From Aphanomyces cochlioides (taxonomy: Eukaryota > Oomycota > Saprolegniomycetes > Saprolegniales > Verrucalvaceae), in NCBI GenBank assembly GCA_019828595.1, contig JAHQRK010000016.1:806001-870000 (forward strand): DNA of 64,000 bases, written 5' to 3'. The notes under the pieces are model-generated. The model searched no databases. It was given only the letters and a program-made list of their open reading frames with translations, and had not been told where the DNA came from. This document shows positions 32,312 through 44,202 of this stretch, piece after piece; position 1 is the first letter of the stretch, and each line of letters starts with the position of its first letter. The position numbers and the translations under genes were made by a program.

Positions 32312-33034
32312 GTGAGCTCGTCAAGGCAAACTGAAAAGTGAATCGTGACGTTGTGCACAATAGCATCTTCAAAGGCTCAAACATGCACTTCTTGCAATTC
32401 GCTGTCGTCGAGTCGACGATGTCCAACGAGGCACACATTTCTGCGAGCGTCACTAGAGCCATCAACTCCAACGAGGAATTGAGGGCGGCGGACGGTAGTT
32501 GTGTCGTCGTCGGTGGTGTCACGCACGTTCGTTCGTTTCGTCGCATTGTCCAACGGGTGACAAAGGCAATCAGTACTTTCTGGCCCATCGATGTGATGAA
32601 TGGAGCAAGGCGTGAGTGACTTATAGCACTTGAGACGCATTTAATAATGCTCATAAGTATGATGGGGTGCGATAGAGCTATGCTGGACCCATGTCGAGCA
32701 ATCAAGCGGAACGTGGCGACCGTGAGTCAACGATGAACCATCACCGAAATGAGCATCAAACGTGGTTTGCATCGTGCAGGTCGCCCATCAATTTCGAGCT
32801 GACGTGTGTACAACAGAAGGACAGACGTTTTCAGCCTTGTGAGGGCCATCGGGGGAAAGCGAGATGTATCCTCCACATCCAAGCTGAGTCACCCGTGAGG
32901 TTTGAGAGCTTGTTCCATCTCCCCCTAGCACGCTATCCTTAATATGGAAGAAGAGGAAGGTTCGAAAATTTGTTCGATTTTCTGACTTGGCTTTGTCCTT
33001 GTATCTTGTGAACGAAGGGACACACGGTGCTGCA
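32312..33034. other. divergent promoter between GH6 and ferlin genes
   Basis: About 0.7 kb. No recognisable ORF; overlapping short ORFs on both strands conflict. The TCCGGATA element found elsewhere is not present here. Confidence 0.4.
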
Positions 33035-36000
33035 ATGTCCCAAGGCGCTCCCGTCCGTCCGTCGTCGGCAGCGCCATTGCCAGCCTCTGAAGCTCCGTCG
33101 ATTCGTTTGCATGAGTCTGAAGACATTCCTGAAGCTACAAAGCCCCCGAATACACTGAAAATCACAGTCGTCCGAGCGCGAGGAGTCCCGATGGCTGCAC
33201 TTCGATCGACCACGAGCTTGTACTGCAAGCTCTCATGTACTGGCGTCGAGCACAAGACGAAAGTCAAAGCCAAGACGCTAGATCCTGTCTGGAATGAGGT
33301 CCGGAGCGTCTTTATCTCGTCGTCTGACGTATCCTGATCACTGTAGACGTTTATGTTTCGCAGTCCAGACATGCTCACAACGTGCACGATAGCAGTCGCG
33401 GACAAAGTGAACATCAAGAAGCGATTCGTGGGGCAAGTTCGTATTGTCGCGTCGGATATTGCGCAAGAACCGATCATGCGGTGCACAAAATTCTTTCCTC
33501 TGCTTGACAAGTCGTGGGAAGCTCGCGAGAAGGGTCTCGGGGAGCTCGAGCTCAAGGTGAGCTTAGTCTACGAGCGCTGCCACGATGCTGTTGTCTTGGG
33601 GCGCGCCACCACCACCGAAGTTTCAACGGAAGAGAGCGAAGCTGCCGTGGTGTGGGACACTGGAGATGGCGACGGCATTGCTGTCCAGCAAGATGAGACT
33701 GAAGAGGAGGCAGCGCTGCGAAAAGCCGAGCTGGAGCTGCAGGAAAAACGGCGTCAGGAAATCATCATGTCGAACGTTCCCAAAGGCGACTACCAAATCC
33801 AAGCACACATCATCGAAGCTCGCGATCTCAAGGGTGAATATGTAAGTCCAAGTTGTGCCATGATGCTCAGGCGAAGTGGCAATTAGTTTGACGGCACGTC
33901 GGACCCGATATGCTACGTCGAAATCCTCGACAAGAAGCAAAAGACGCATGCCAAGAGCAAGACGCTCGCGTGTGTCTTTGACGAAATCATGTTTTTCCAT
34001 TTTCACAACATTGGCCGCGACGAGCTCGAGCAAGCGAGTGTCAATGTACGAGAGCGTCCATCATCGACGTGTGTTCATGGTCGTTCTCCTAGGTCACAAT
34101 GTACGACAGGAATGTCCTCCGACCGAATGCGGTCATCGGGACGTATCAGTTTGACTTGATGTCGATTTACTGTCGCGTACGTCGTGTCTCCGTGGGAACA
34201 AAGTCGATTGACAGCATGCTGTAGCCACGGCGAGAACTCTTTCGGCAGTGGGTCGCCCTCGTCGACTACAAGAATAAAAAGGACAAAGGCATCCAAGTAA
34301 GTTGACGATCGCATCTCGTCGAGGATGTTGCTTGTTTTCAGGGTTTCTTAATGCTCAGTTTGGCGATTGTCGGTCCTGGCGAATCGTTTCCCATCCATGA
34401 CAACACGACGACCGATCCGTCTTCGTTGGCAGAGTCGCCAAACATGCTGCTCTTGCCGCCGACCGTCGAGCAGAACGTTCATTTTCTAGTCGTGACAGTC
34501 TACGTCGCAGAGGATCTTCCGCCGATGGACGTCCATAGCATCGGGTCGTCGATCGGGATCGACGCATTCGTTCGCGTTGACTTTGGCGGCATGAAAAAAT
34601 GTAAAACGAGCATCGTGACGGTCAAAGGCGCTCGAAATCTCACCGCACCGTTCCATGAAGAGCTGTGGATTCCAGTCATGGTGCCGACCATGAGCAGGAG
34701 GATCACCATCAGTGTTCGAGATCGCGACTTTGGGCGGTCGAGCGAAGTCGTCGGCACGCACAGCTACGATTTTCGAGCCGTCCCTGACGTAAACCAAGAC
34801 ATGAACGATCCGAGCAACCACGTCTACTTGCGGTATCAGCGCGTTGGAAATCGTGATTAAGCAAGGGAGCTAGGGAGGTGCCGCTGCGGTATATCAACTT
34901 ATACGGCCCACCGCTAAAGAACGTCGATGCGAAAGCGGGAGAGGTCCTGAAGAAATACCCAGATCACGCATCGACCTACCGTGGCCGTGTGCTGCTCAGC
35001 CTTGCCCACGTGACGCATCCAAGCAAGGATTGCGGTGACAAGTTTTTCCTCCAAGAGGTTGAGGACGAAGACTGGGAGTCGCTGAAGCCACCTACGACAC
35101 GCTACGTGCTGCGCGTTGCTTTGTTTGCAGGACAAGACCTTCCGCACGTTCGAGCCAAGACTGGACTTGCCGCTCGCCTCTTTGTCGTTGTTTCAATCGG
35201 GCCGTTTGAAATGCGTTTTGAAGCTCAGCCCAACAAGTACACTCGTGGCGACGTGTGAGAGCTAAATGGAGCTTTCTAGGCAAGGCTTCATTGCTTGGAA
35301 CATGACGCAAGAAGTCAAGAATATCGTGCTTGCGTCCGACTTGACGCAACTTCCCGATGTGATCGTCACGCTTTGCAAAGAAGCGGCCGAGACGGATGAG
35401 CCGGTCGGGATCTCATTCGCTCGACTACGTGGTGGTGAAGTCGTGAGTCGTGGCATGGAGCCGCCCGTGGGCTGGCTCAATCTCCACGAGGAGATGGCAC
35501 GGAAGGGCGTGATTCCAGGAGGCCAAAATCCAGGCTCGCTGCTTCTTCGCCTCGCATTTGGGCGTGAAGAAGTAGCAGCTCGCCAGCCGTGGAAAAATGA
35601 AACTAGTGTACTCTCGACGACAATCCCAGCACTGGTTTGTCCGTCGCTTTCATATCCGTCCTAAACGTGGCTGACACAGATTCGCGTGCACATTTTTCAG
35701 TGCAAAGGGCTCGTTTATGACACTGCCAAGTCGAAAAGCGCGCTGCCAGACCCGCAAGTCCACGTGCATTTCAACGGCGTCGTTAAGAAAACGAAAGCTC
35801 GATCGCGGACACTCGATCCTCTCTACTACGAGTCGATCCAATTCGAGACGACGATTCCAGTTCAGGTTGAATACGCCGGGGAGGTGTGGATCCAGGTTGG
35901 CTAGCATTCTCGAGTCCTTGAATGAATAAATCGATGGCTAGGTGATGGACAAGCGCAGCTCCAACAAATTCATCGGCGACTACCGCGTGCCGCTATCGAA

Positions 36001-39000
36001 ATGCACCAAAGCGTCGACTGTTCCATATCCAACGTGGGTTTCCTTGACGAAAGCGGACCTTGTCGAAGAGACTGTCGTGGCTGGCAAGCTGCTCATTTCT
36101 GTTCAATACATTGAGCATCCCAGGACTGAAGACAGATCGGCACCACTGCCGTCGATTGTTCCGGAATGCCGCGAAGCCTATGTCGATATCGTCGCGATGG
36201 GCGTCCGCAATCTAAAGAATAGCAACTTGCTACACATTCAGGTCGGTTGCTCGTGGGAGTACTATCGTCACGCGTTGTGACTTGATAGAATCCATTCGTC
36301 GAGTTTGAATTGTCAGGATTGAATGCTACTGGTGAAAGCATCGTCCGCCGGACAAAAGCTAGCCATGAACCAAACAGCAAGAATGCGAATTTCCTCGAGA
36401 GAATTGTTATCCCGACGCGACTTCCAGTGGACATCATGTTTGCCCCGCAGTTGGCTCTCAAAGTCTACGACAGTACGCTTGCAGGACTGCATCAACCGCT
36501 CATTGCGTCGTGCGTCATTGACTTGACGCAAAAATTGCCGTGGAGTCCAACGTACGAGCCGCCACAGCAGCAGGAATTCGACTACCACATTGACGTCGCG
36601 AAGCAACGCAATGCAGACAAGCGCCGAAAGAAGTCAAAGCAGTCTGAAGCTGCAGCAGATGAAGCGGAAGAGTCGAATCAACGCCGTGACAGCGAAATCA
36701 ACGCCGATGCAAAGTCAGGTAGAGGCGTGTATCCTCCAACAAGACGTTATGTCGCATTGTAGTCAAGCAAGACGACGGGGATGACGACGACCAGCCTGCA
36801 CATGGCCGCGAAGACTCTGACAACGAAGAGGACATCAAAGTAAGAAACACTACCGAGGAGGAAAGTTGAAAACGACGCGATTAGATTGACCAAGTGTCGC
36901 CCCCCGAGACGCATGAAGACGATGGAACTGGAATTGGCGTCCTGCCACTTCCACCGATTTCGTTTGAAGCAACAGACGAGTCAAAGGAGGACCCGGCTGT
37001 GCTCTCTCAAGTTCAGCAAGAAGAAAATCGTCGATTGTACGCTTCGATGGAAGATGCCAAGAAGAAAGGTCGCATATTCATCGCGTCCGATCCAAGTGGC
37101 TCGCTCGCGGCCAAGAGTGGAGACAAAGATCGCAGCTTCGATAGTCCAGCATACTTTCAAGGCCGGGACTGGTGGATCAAGCTCCAAGGCGAGGAGCTGG
37201 AGGACTACTTGAAGACTGCGCCGTTTGAATCGTACTCTCTCTTTCGAGCGCATACGATGATTCCGTCGTTTTTCCGCAAGAAGAAAACCAAAGTCCAAGT
37301 TCAGACGGGCGTCTTCAAAGGTCTCGTGACCGTCACACTCAAACCGCAGAAACAAAATCCTCTCATTGACTGCGTTTCGCTGTCGGATCCTCAGCCGTAT
37401 GAAGTCCGCGTGTACGTGCTCAAGGCGCTCAATCTACAGCCCAAGGATCGCAATGGATTCAGCGATCCGTACTTGCGTCTCTCTCTCGGGAAAACCAAAC
37501 TCAACGACCGAGTCAACTACAAGAAAAAGACGCTCAATCCTGATTTTTACAAGTGCTACGTCTTCGACACGACAATTCCAGGTAGCTACAGACACTCAGG
37601 AGGCGATAAATCTGCCGCTAGGTCCATCGCAACTGGCAATTCAAGTCTGGGACTACGATCGAATTGGCACTGATGACTTTATCGGCGAGACTGTCATTGA
37701 CCTCGAAGATCGGTGGTACCATAAAGCATGGCAAGACATCGGATTCAAGCATCCCAAGGTACAAACTTAGCCTCACCAAGTCTCCACCAACGCAAAATAC
37801 ATAGCTGGATGGCTCAGGATGCCTGAAGCCCATTGAACACCGACATCTATGGACTGGCAAGGAGTCCACGTCGCAGGTTCGTTCAAATCGTCGCCTCGAG
37901 ACCCAAGTAATCCATGGTACTAGGGCTCTCTGCAGCTCTGGGTAGATATCCTAACACCAGCTCAAGCTGCACTGTATGAACAAGTGAACATTGAGCCACC
38001 GCCACCACAAAAGTTTGAAGTCCGTTTGGTGATCTGGCGGTCTGAAGGAATCACCGATCGAGATGTAAGGCGCTGGCCAAGCTACGAGGCCGTCATTGCG
38101 ATTGTAGATGAACAGGATGAACGATTTGTTTGTCAAGGCTTGGATGGAAGGCATGAAACCACTCAAGACAGATACACACTGGCGCTGTGCAACTGGCAAA
38201 GGCAGTTGGAACTACCGACTCAAGTTTGTTGTCCAAATGCCAATGAAGCCTGAATTTGCCCGCTTGACGATTCAAATGTGGGATAAAGATTTGACCAAGT
38301 GGAACGATATCATCGGTACAATGCAACGTGAGAGAAAGTCTTGACAACGTTGCGTAGGCGAAGCTCAGTTGGATTTATACAAATGGCTCTACAAAGCGTA
38401 CATGGAGAAGAGAACCGTGCGGCCTTTCAAGGAACAAAGCAGCGAACGAGGCGCCACGAGTTATGACGACGAGAGTGACGAGGAGGACGAGGAAGAAGAC
38501 GACGGAATTGACTTGGAGGCAAATGAGCAAAAGAAGCCGCTGCTAGCAGGCGAAGCTGACAAATCAAAGACACGCAAAGAAGGCAAACTGAAGCGAAAAC
38601 TCGATCAAGTCCTTCGAAAAGTGAAAATCAAGAAACCAGAGCTCACTCTTGAGGAGCGGAAACGACGCAAGGAGGAGAAAGATTCAAGTGAAAAGGACGA
38701 GGCATTCCAGTCCATCTTGGTGCCGCAATTCGATTGACGACAACTAAAATTCCTCGTAGGATATGGTCGGCATGGGTCGCCTGTCGGACGACTCGGAGTG
38801 GCTGGAAATGCGCTACACAAATCGAGAAGCTGGGATATCCGAGTCGATGGTACCTTTGGTTTCTCGTCCTCTTGGCTCATTTCGTCGAGTAGGGCAAGCT
38901 TGGAGTTTGCCTTCATATCGTTCCAGAAGCTGAATACATCGCGACGCCTGTCGGGTCAGGTCGCGAAGAGCCAAATATCAATCCGTACTTGCCTCCTCCT

Positions 39001-39231
39001 GTTGGACGCATTCGCTTCAGCACGAATCCCTTCACAATGCTAAAAGAATTGGTAAGGTGACGTCCACTTGACGAATTGTTCATGCTTGAATAGCTTGGGC
39101 CAGAAATGTGTGGCAAACTTGCTTGCTTTGTGTGTTGCATCGGCTGCACGAGCTTCCTTGCCCTCTTTGGAGCGAGTATTATGAGCACACTCACGTTCTA
39201 CGAGCAGCTACAATCGCAAAAGGGCAACTAA
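33035..39231 (+). CDS. ferlin-like multi-C2 membrane protein
   Basis: 21 exons: 33035-33298, 33347-33841, 33887-34045, 34093-34176, 34225-34296, 34342-34821, 34866-35236, 35280-35634, 35680-35895, 35942-36241, 36289-36718, 36763-36839, 36885-37581, 37622-37758, 37805-37876, 37924-38064, 38108-38315, 38358-38719, 38760-38849, 38893-39051, 39094-39231. They sum to 5307 nt, 1768 aa, in frame throughout. About seven or eight C2 domains are visible: near residues 38-150 (LKITVVRARGVP, DPVWNETFMF), 244-340, 390-505, 590-680, 761-880, 910-1000, 1255-1370 (VRVYVLKALNLQPKDRNGFSDPYL) and 1430-1540. The ferlin region GFLMLSLAIVGPG and the RGRVLLSLAH block are present. A single C-terminal transmembrane segment is at about 1735-1757. 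Ferlins act in Ca2+-dependent vesicle fusion and membrane repair. Confidence 0.93.
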
Positions 39232-39321
39232 TGTGGTATCAATATATCTATTATACAAGAATGAAATCGTGTCGGGGGCTATTTACGACGGGGCGAAGAG
39301 ACTTAGGAAGTCCTACGTAGT

Positions 39322-40899
39322 TTACCGACGTAAATAGATGAGCCGACGGGCTCTACATACCACCCCCAGCGATGTTCGTAGCGATGACGATGAGTCCCCA
39401 GGCGCTGGTGGCGTTGCGGAAAAGTTGAAATCGTCCAACTTGAGATCATCTGTGCCAGCCGACATGACACCGTCTGAATTCGTCTCGGGGCCACTTTCAC
39501 CTTCCCTACGGCCAGACGTTGAGCCACGACATAGATGATGAAAACCATACAAGCTCGATGGAATCCAATTCGTGTGTGGAGATAGCCCCGACGTGCTTTC
39601 AAAGAATGGATGGAGGCCCGGCTCTGTTGCTTTGATCCATTGAAATGGGCTACGAGCAAGTTAGCCTCACCGAGCGAATATATTCGAACTACCTGCTGGT
39701 GCCTTGTCGTGGTTGGGGGCGACGGCGTTCGGGGGCGATCTAGCAGACACTTACGGACTGCGCTTTGGCGGGTTCGCACCTTGAGAACGACGGGATCTTC
39801 TGCCCGAGATTGAAGGGTTTTACGCATTTCATCATAAGTCGCAGTTGACGGAGGAGCTGCTTGATTTCGATGGTGACGTCGACTGGGTGGTGCACGGGGC
39901 TTTTCGTACGGGGGAGATGCTTCGTTTTGAGTCGTCACCTCAATCCGAAAGGGCAGAGGCACGGTCTCGTCGACAGCTTCAAAGCCATCACGAGTTGGAT
40001 CATGCGCTTGAACTCGCGTATCTGCATTGCGGCGCGACCGAAATCGGTGGATTGTGTCTTCCAACTACTCCAAGACAGTCAACGACGGTCCAATGTGTCA
40101 ATTTCGTACGCTGCGTTCGTTGATTTCGCAAGATGATCGAAAGGTTTCGTGAATCTGTTGATTATACCTTGATAGGTGCTTGTGTCGCGATGGCGGCCGT
40201 CGTTTAAACGATTTGCGCTGCTGCCATTCTTGCTCATTGTCGTTGGTTGATCGATCCACCAAGTGGATTGGAAAAGCATGGCATTGCCGAGACGGAGGCC
40301 GATCAAATACCTAAGCACGGGGTCAACAAAGCTGCCACACTCGTTGATGTTACCACTGGATCCTCGCAGTGCCCGCTGCTAGAGCGACACGCCCCAGCAC
40401 TCAAGTTTCGACTTTGCGATCGCTTGGATCCATGATTGTCTTTGCTAGGCACTGGCTGAGTTGTGTACTTGTACAAGTCGGCTTCGCTGATTTCGTAGTC
40501 GTAGACGTTTTCATCCACGCCTGACGACTCGTCGATGTCGTTGTTGTCTTTGAACGAGCTCGAGTGGAATGGAAACGACGCGAGGATGTTGTCTTCGTTT
40601 TGTTGCGACGCGCGACGACTTCGGCGTTTATCGCCACCGCTGTTACTCGACTGTTTACGACTTGTTGAGTCATGGCGACGGCGTCGAGATTGTGTGGATG
40701 AAAGTCGCGGGCCAGAAGAGAGCTCGACACGATCATCCTCATTGTCCGTCGATGCTGTGTTTGTTGGCCGCTCATCCACGTACGATTTCTGCCTACTCGC
40801 ACGTTGCTTGCGAGTCGACGAGTCTGATTTGTTGTCGCAAAAGGCAAACGAGTCGTACGCCTTGGAGTACTCTGTCGTCTCGAAGAGATCGATGGGCAT
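39322..40899 (-). CDS. Ser/Arg-rich hypothetical protein, multi-exon (3' part uncertain)
   Basis: Exons 40899-40354, 40310-40110 and 40064 to about 39755 join in frame through 43- and 45-bp introns. They give a hydrophilic protein starting MPIDLFETTEYSKAYDSFAF, followed by basic/Ser-rich sequence (RRRRHDSTSRKQSSNS), an acidic DENVYDYEISEADLYKY segment, and VFDRPPSRQCHAFPIHLVDR and DTIHRFRSRRNADTRV. A last coding block (SGPETNSDGVMSAGTDDLKLDDFNFSATPPAPGDSSSS, ending near 39322) is in a different frame. The splices between 39760 and 39640 could not be resolved. No known domain; probably intrinsically disordered. Convergent with the ferlin gene. Confidence 0.55.
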
Positions 40900-40992
40900 T
40901 TGTCTGGTTAGCTAGCAGGTCCTCGCTGTGTCGAAGGAGAAGGCTAAATTTACACTTGATAACCGACAAGCGCGGCAATTTCATTAGACTTT

Positions 40993-42444
40993 TTACTTTT
41001 TGCTTAAGTAGTTCTTCACATTGGCTTCAATGCGGTCTAGAGCCCATGCAGGCGCAAGGTTGTCGGCACGAGAATACATATCAGCACAGTGAGCCGTGCC
41101 TTCAATGTACACAACATCCGATTGAGGGTTGACTGGCGTCGTCGTGTTGGTGAAGCCAAGAGCAGACCAAGGATCGACGGTGCCACCGGGCCAGACTACG
41201 TCAGCAACGTCGACCTTGAGGCCACCATAGAATTTCAAAGTGTTGGCGACACGCGTTTCAGTGTCCGTGATGCCGAAGAGTTCTTTGCACATTTCGTAAT
41301 AGATAGCGTTCACGTTGGCAAACTCCAAGACACCAAAGATCGAGTTGGAGCCAGCAGTTGTTTGACCATAGCCTAACTCATTGCACGTTTGGTACAACCA
41401 TTGGCGCTCGATGTTCTCTGTGTCCAAAGCGGTGCTGTTGAGGCCAGAGATCCATTCTGTCTCATAGTCGGTACCAGTGCATTGGCGAGAGTCCCAACTG
41501 AATTGTTGGTTGAACGATGCGAGCTTTTCAAGTGGCGTGAGCGACTTGTTGGCCCAGAAGTTGCAAGTGTCGTTGAGCGAGAACGACTGGAAGCCATTGT
41601 ACTGCGCAATGCTCTGGAAATTGCCAAACATGTCGACTTCGAGAACGGCGCGGTCGAGGTCGTTCTTGATGGGACCGCAAGGGTTGAAGAGCTTCTTGAA
41701 CAAGTCAGCGTCTTCTTGCTTGGTCGAGACCATCAAGGCGTGGAAATCTTTCATGGCTTGGCCGACATTGTTCAAGCATTCGTCACCACCGAAGAATTTC
41801 AGACCATAAGCGACCTTTTCGCTGTACTCGACAAAGTTTGTCTTGGCCCATACTGGAGCGGAACTTGCGACGGAGCCGACGAAATTCTTGGGGAACTTAG
41901 CCTTGGCAAAACCCGAGAGAACACCAGGGTAACTGCCACCGAAGGTGACCCACTTGTTGGCCGAAGTCAAGTTGCGTTGCTCAATGATGTGCTGTTGCAC
42001 GGTCACCAAGTCTTGGAGGGCTTGATACGAGGTCAAGTACTTCAAGCTGTCGACGGTGAAGTCAGGACGAGGTTGTGATTGACCATAGAAGCGATGCTCG
42101 ACGCTGACAACAAGAGCCTTGTACTTTTGAGCCAACTCGTTCATGAACATGTCGGGTGACGTGGTTGAGGTAGGATCGGCGACGTTTTCACCGTTGATAT
42201 AGAGGAACACAGGGTATTCAGCACCGCCAAACCAAGCAGAGTTGACGTGGTAGCGTTGACGCCACGTAGCATTGTTGGAAGGATCGTTGTGGTCGAGCTT
42301 TTGGTTTTCAAACCACTCGTCGGCAGGTGTCACAACAGTCGATTCAACAGTGGGGCGTTCCAAGAGAATTTCTTGGATCGTTTTGTGCTTGAAGACGGCG
42401 GAGGCAGTCGCAGCAAGAGCAATGAGGGCCAACGTGCGAGCCAT
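40993..42444 (-). CDS. secreted serine carboxypeptidase-like protease, family S28, copy A
   Basis: 483 aa, no introns. N-terminal signal peptide (MARTLALIALAATASA). Family S28 (lysosomal Pro-X carboxypeptidase / DPP2-type) hallmarks: WFENQKLDHNDPSN, YPVFLYINGEN, VSVEHRFYGQS, nucleophile serine in GGSYPG (about residue 170), catalytic Asp in the PGGTVDPWSALG block, and catalytic His in IEGTAHCADMY. It removes residues after proline or acts as an aminopeptidase; in oomycetes it is probably extracellular or vacuolar (inference). Several N-glycosylation sequons (NNAT, NLT, NDT, NST). Shares a 519-bp identical tract with copy C at 48303-49757. Confidence 0.95.
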   Translation of the reverse strand: MARTLALIALAATASAVFKHKTIQEILLERPTVESTVVTPADEWFENQKLDHNDPSNNATWRQRYHVNSAWFGGAEYPVFLYINGENVADPTSTTSPDMFMNELAQKYKALVVSVEHRFYGQSQPRPDFTVDSLKYLTSYQALQDLVTVQQHIIEQRNLTSANKWVTFGGSYPGVLSGFAKAKFPKNFVGSVASSAPVWAKTNFVEYSEKVAYGLKFFGGDECLNNVGQAMKDFHALMVSTKQEDADLFKKLFNPCGPIKNDLDRAVLEVDMFGNFQSIAQYNGFQSFSLNDTCNFWANKSLTPLEKLASFNQQFSWDSRQCTGTDYETEWISGLNSTALDTENIERQWLYQTCNELGYGQTTAGSNSIFGVLEFANVNAIYYEMCKELFGITDTETRVANTLKFYGGLKVDVADVVWPGGTVDPWSALGFTNTTTPVNPQSDVVYIEGTAHCADMYSRADNLAPAWALDRIEANVKNYLSKK

Positions 42445-43467
42445 AGCTTGTTGATTTGGGCTGGAAATTGCACAATGAGCTCATCGATCCTGCCACTGGA
42501 TTCTCCCCATTTAAACGATCACTCCCGCAACCCTGGCTAACGATTAGCTACGATGGATTAGAATACAACCGAGGAGTTGCGCTAGGTAACATTTGTCCCG
42601 TTGAAAGGCCAGTGGCGACATTTCCTTGCTAATATTCCGATCGCGAGATTTCCTCGCACTTGGTCATTCGCTCTCGTGAATGGCATCCAGCCTGGTCCGC
42701 CTGAGCAGTTCACTATCCTCAATAAAGAGGAACAAGCTTGGTTTTCGTCTGCACGAGACTTCACTACGAAGTTATGTTGCTCGCTGTTACTCACACATGA
42801 AATTCTGTCGAGTTTGGGAGTAAAACAATGTGTGGACATGTTTTGCATGCAGCAACCACGCTGAAGTGTTCTAGCAAAGGATGCGCATGAATCTTTCTGG
42901 TTGCCCATGCGCTGTTTCGCCGAAATGCGCTCCCAGGTGCCATTGTGGTCATATATGATGGAGAGCGATAATACGGAAATCATTATCCTAGCAGCACTCC
43001 AAGCGTTGCTATTGTGCGAGACCACAGTAGTTGCTTCACGACTCTGTACAACTTTGAATGAGGGACAGAATTTAAGAAGCATGTGGTATGTATGCATTTC
43101 AGACCCACTGGATTTCTCGCGACCTTCTTCTCGGTGCCGTCACCCAACGACTGGATGCATCAGGTATATCCATGGGTATAACGGAGTGAGTCACCCGTGA
43201 TGACTCGCAAGTCTGTGAATTTCCCGCATCAAATACTGGTATATGTTATCAAGTCAAACTACACGTGTACGGCGCGAGCCTGGCTGCTCTGGAAAGCAGA
43301 ACCACACTCGCGCGTTGCTTGAGAGCAGTCAACTTTGATTTGTTGTCTCAAAAGGCTACGAGTAATCTGTCGCCTCAAAGAGATCTATAGGCACTGATCT
43401 GGCCACAGATAGAAGACTAAGTTTACACATGATCACTCGTAAACAGATAATGTTATCATGCGGACTT
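42445..43467. other. upstream region of S28 copy A, repeated downstream
   Basis: No gene recognised. Parts of this 1-kb region recur upstream of S28 copy C (49758-50560) and again at 47570-47710: the GGGACAGAATTTNAAG...GCATGTG block and the following CTTGATTT/CTGGATTT ...GCGAC segment. The duplicated unit therefore includes the protease gene plus its promoter. Confidence 0.5.
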
Positions 43468-43842
43468 GCTACTTCTTACGCAAGAAATAGTTCACCTTGG
43501 CTTCGACGTGTCCATAGCCCAAGCAGGAGCGCGGTTATTGGCTCGGGAGTACACATCAGCGCAGTGAGCCGTGCCTTCGATATACAAGACGTCTGAGAGA
43601 TGGTTGACTGGCTTCGTCGTGTTGGTGAAGCCAAGAGCAGACCAGGGGTCGATAGTGCCACCATTCCAGACTACGTCAGCGACATTGACCTTGAGGCCAC
43701 CGTAAAACTTCAAAGTGTTAGCGACGCGCTTTTCAATGTCCGTGATGCCGAAGAGTTCTTTGCACATTTCGTAATAGATAGCGTTCACGTTGGCAAACTC
43801 CAAGACACCAAAGATCGAGTTGGAGCCAGCAGTTGTTTGACC
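43468..43842 (-). pseudogene. S28 protease copy B, 3' fragment only
   Basis: Encodes only the C-terminal part of the protease (SIFGVLEFANVNAIYYEMCK, GTIDPWSALGFTNTTKPVN, EGTAHCADVYSRANN) and stops early (...MDTSKPR at 43492), so even the C-terminus is altered. Homology to copies A and C ends abruptly at 43842 inside the codons after GQTT. AT-rich sequence and then two transposons follow. Sequence matching the upstream flank of the other copies reappears near 47570. The 5' two thirds of this gene were therefore replaced or deleted when the transposon block came in. Confidence 0.88.
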
Positions 43843-44202
43843 CAGACCCTCTCAAATAAATATCCTCCAAAAAATATATCTATATTTATATCAAGAAATA
43901 AGTAATTTTCTTGACATTGCAAAAGGAATATATATATTTATTGAAAACTAATAACAATAAATACTTCCTCTGTTCCACTTTACCGCCGACGTTGGCCATC
44001 CGAGTGACCTCAAAAATTTATTTCTTCGGCAATCAAGACGAAATATATCATGTTCGAAAGAGCATAAAAAATGAGAGGAAGTGTACATTGACTGGAAAGC
44101 GCGCAAAGACCATTTTGGCGCCCAAAAACGACATCGTTTAAATCACCCTGGAATAAAATTGCAAAATATAAAATTCTCACAATAAAATTGGGGGCTGAGC
44201 AG

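Noticed and set aside
31311..32315. 334-codon + strand ORF opposite the GH6 gene
   Set aside because: Antisense to a spliced gene with all GH6 motifs; no homology of its own.
37582..37621. Alternative splice sites in the ferlin C2E exon (acceptors at about 37600)
   Set aside because: Only the 37582-37621 intron keeps the frame and gives an unbroken C2 motif (FDTTIPGPSQLAIQVWDYD).
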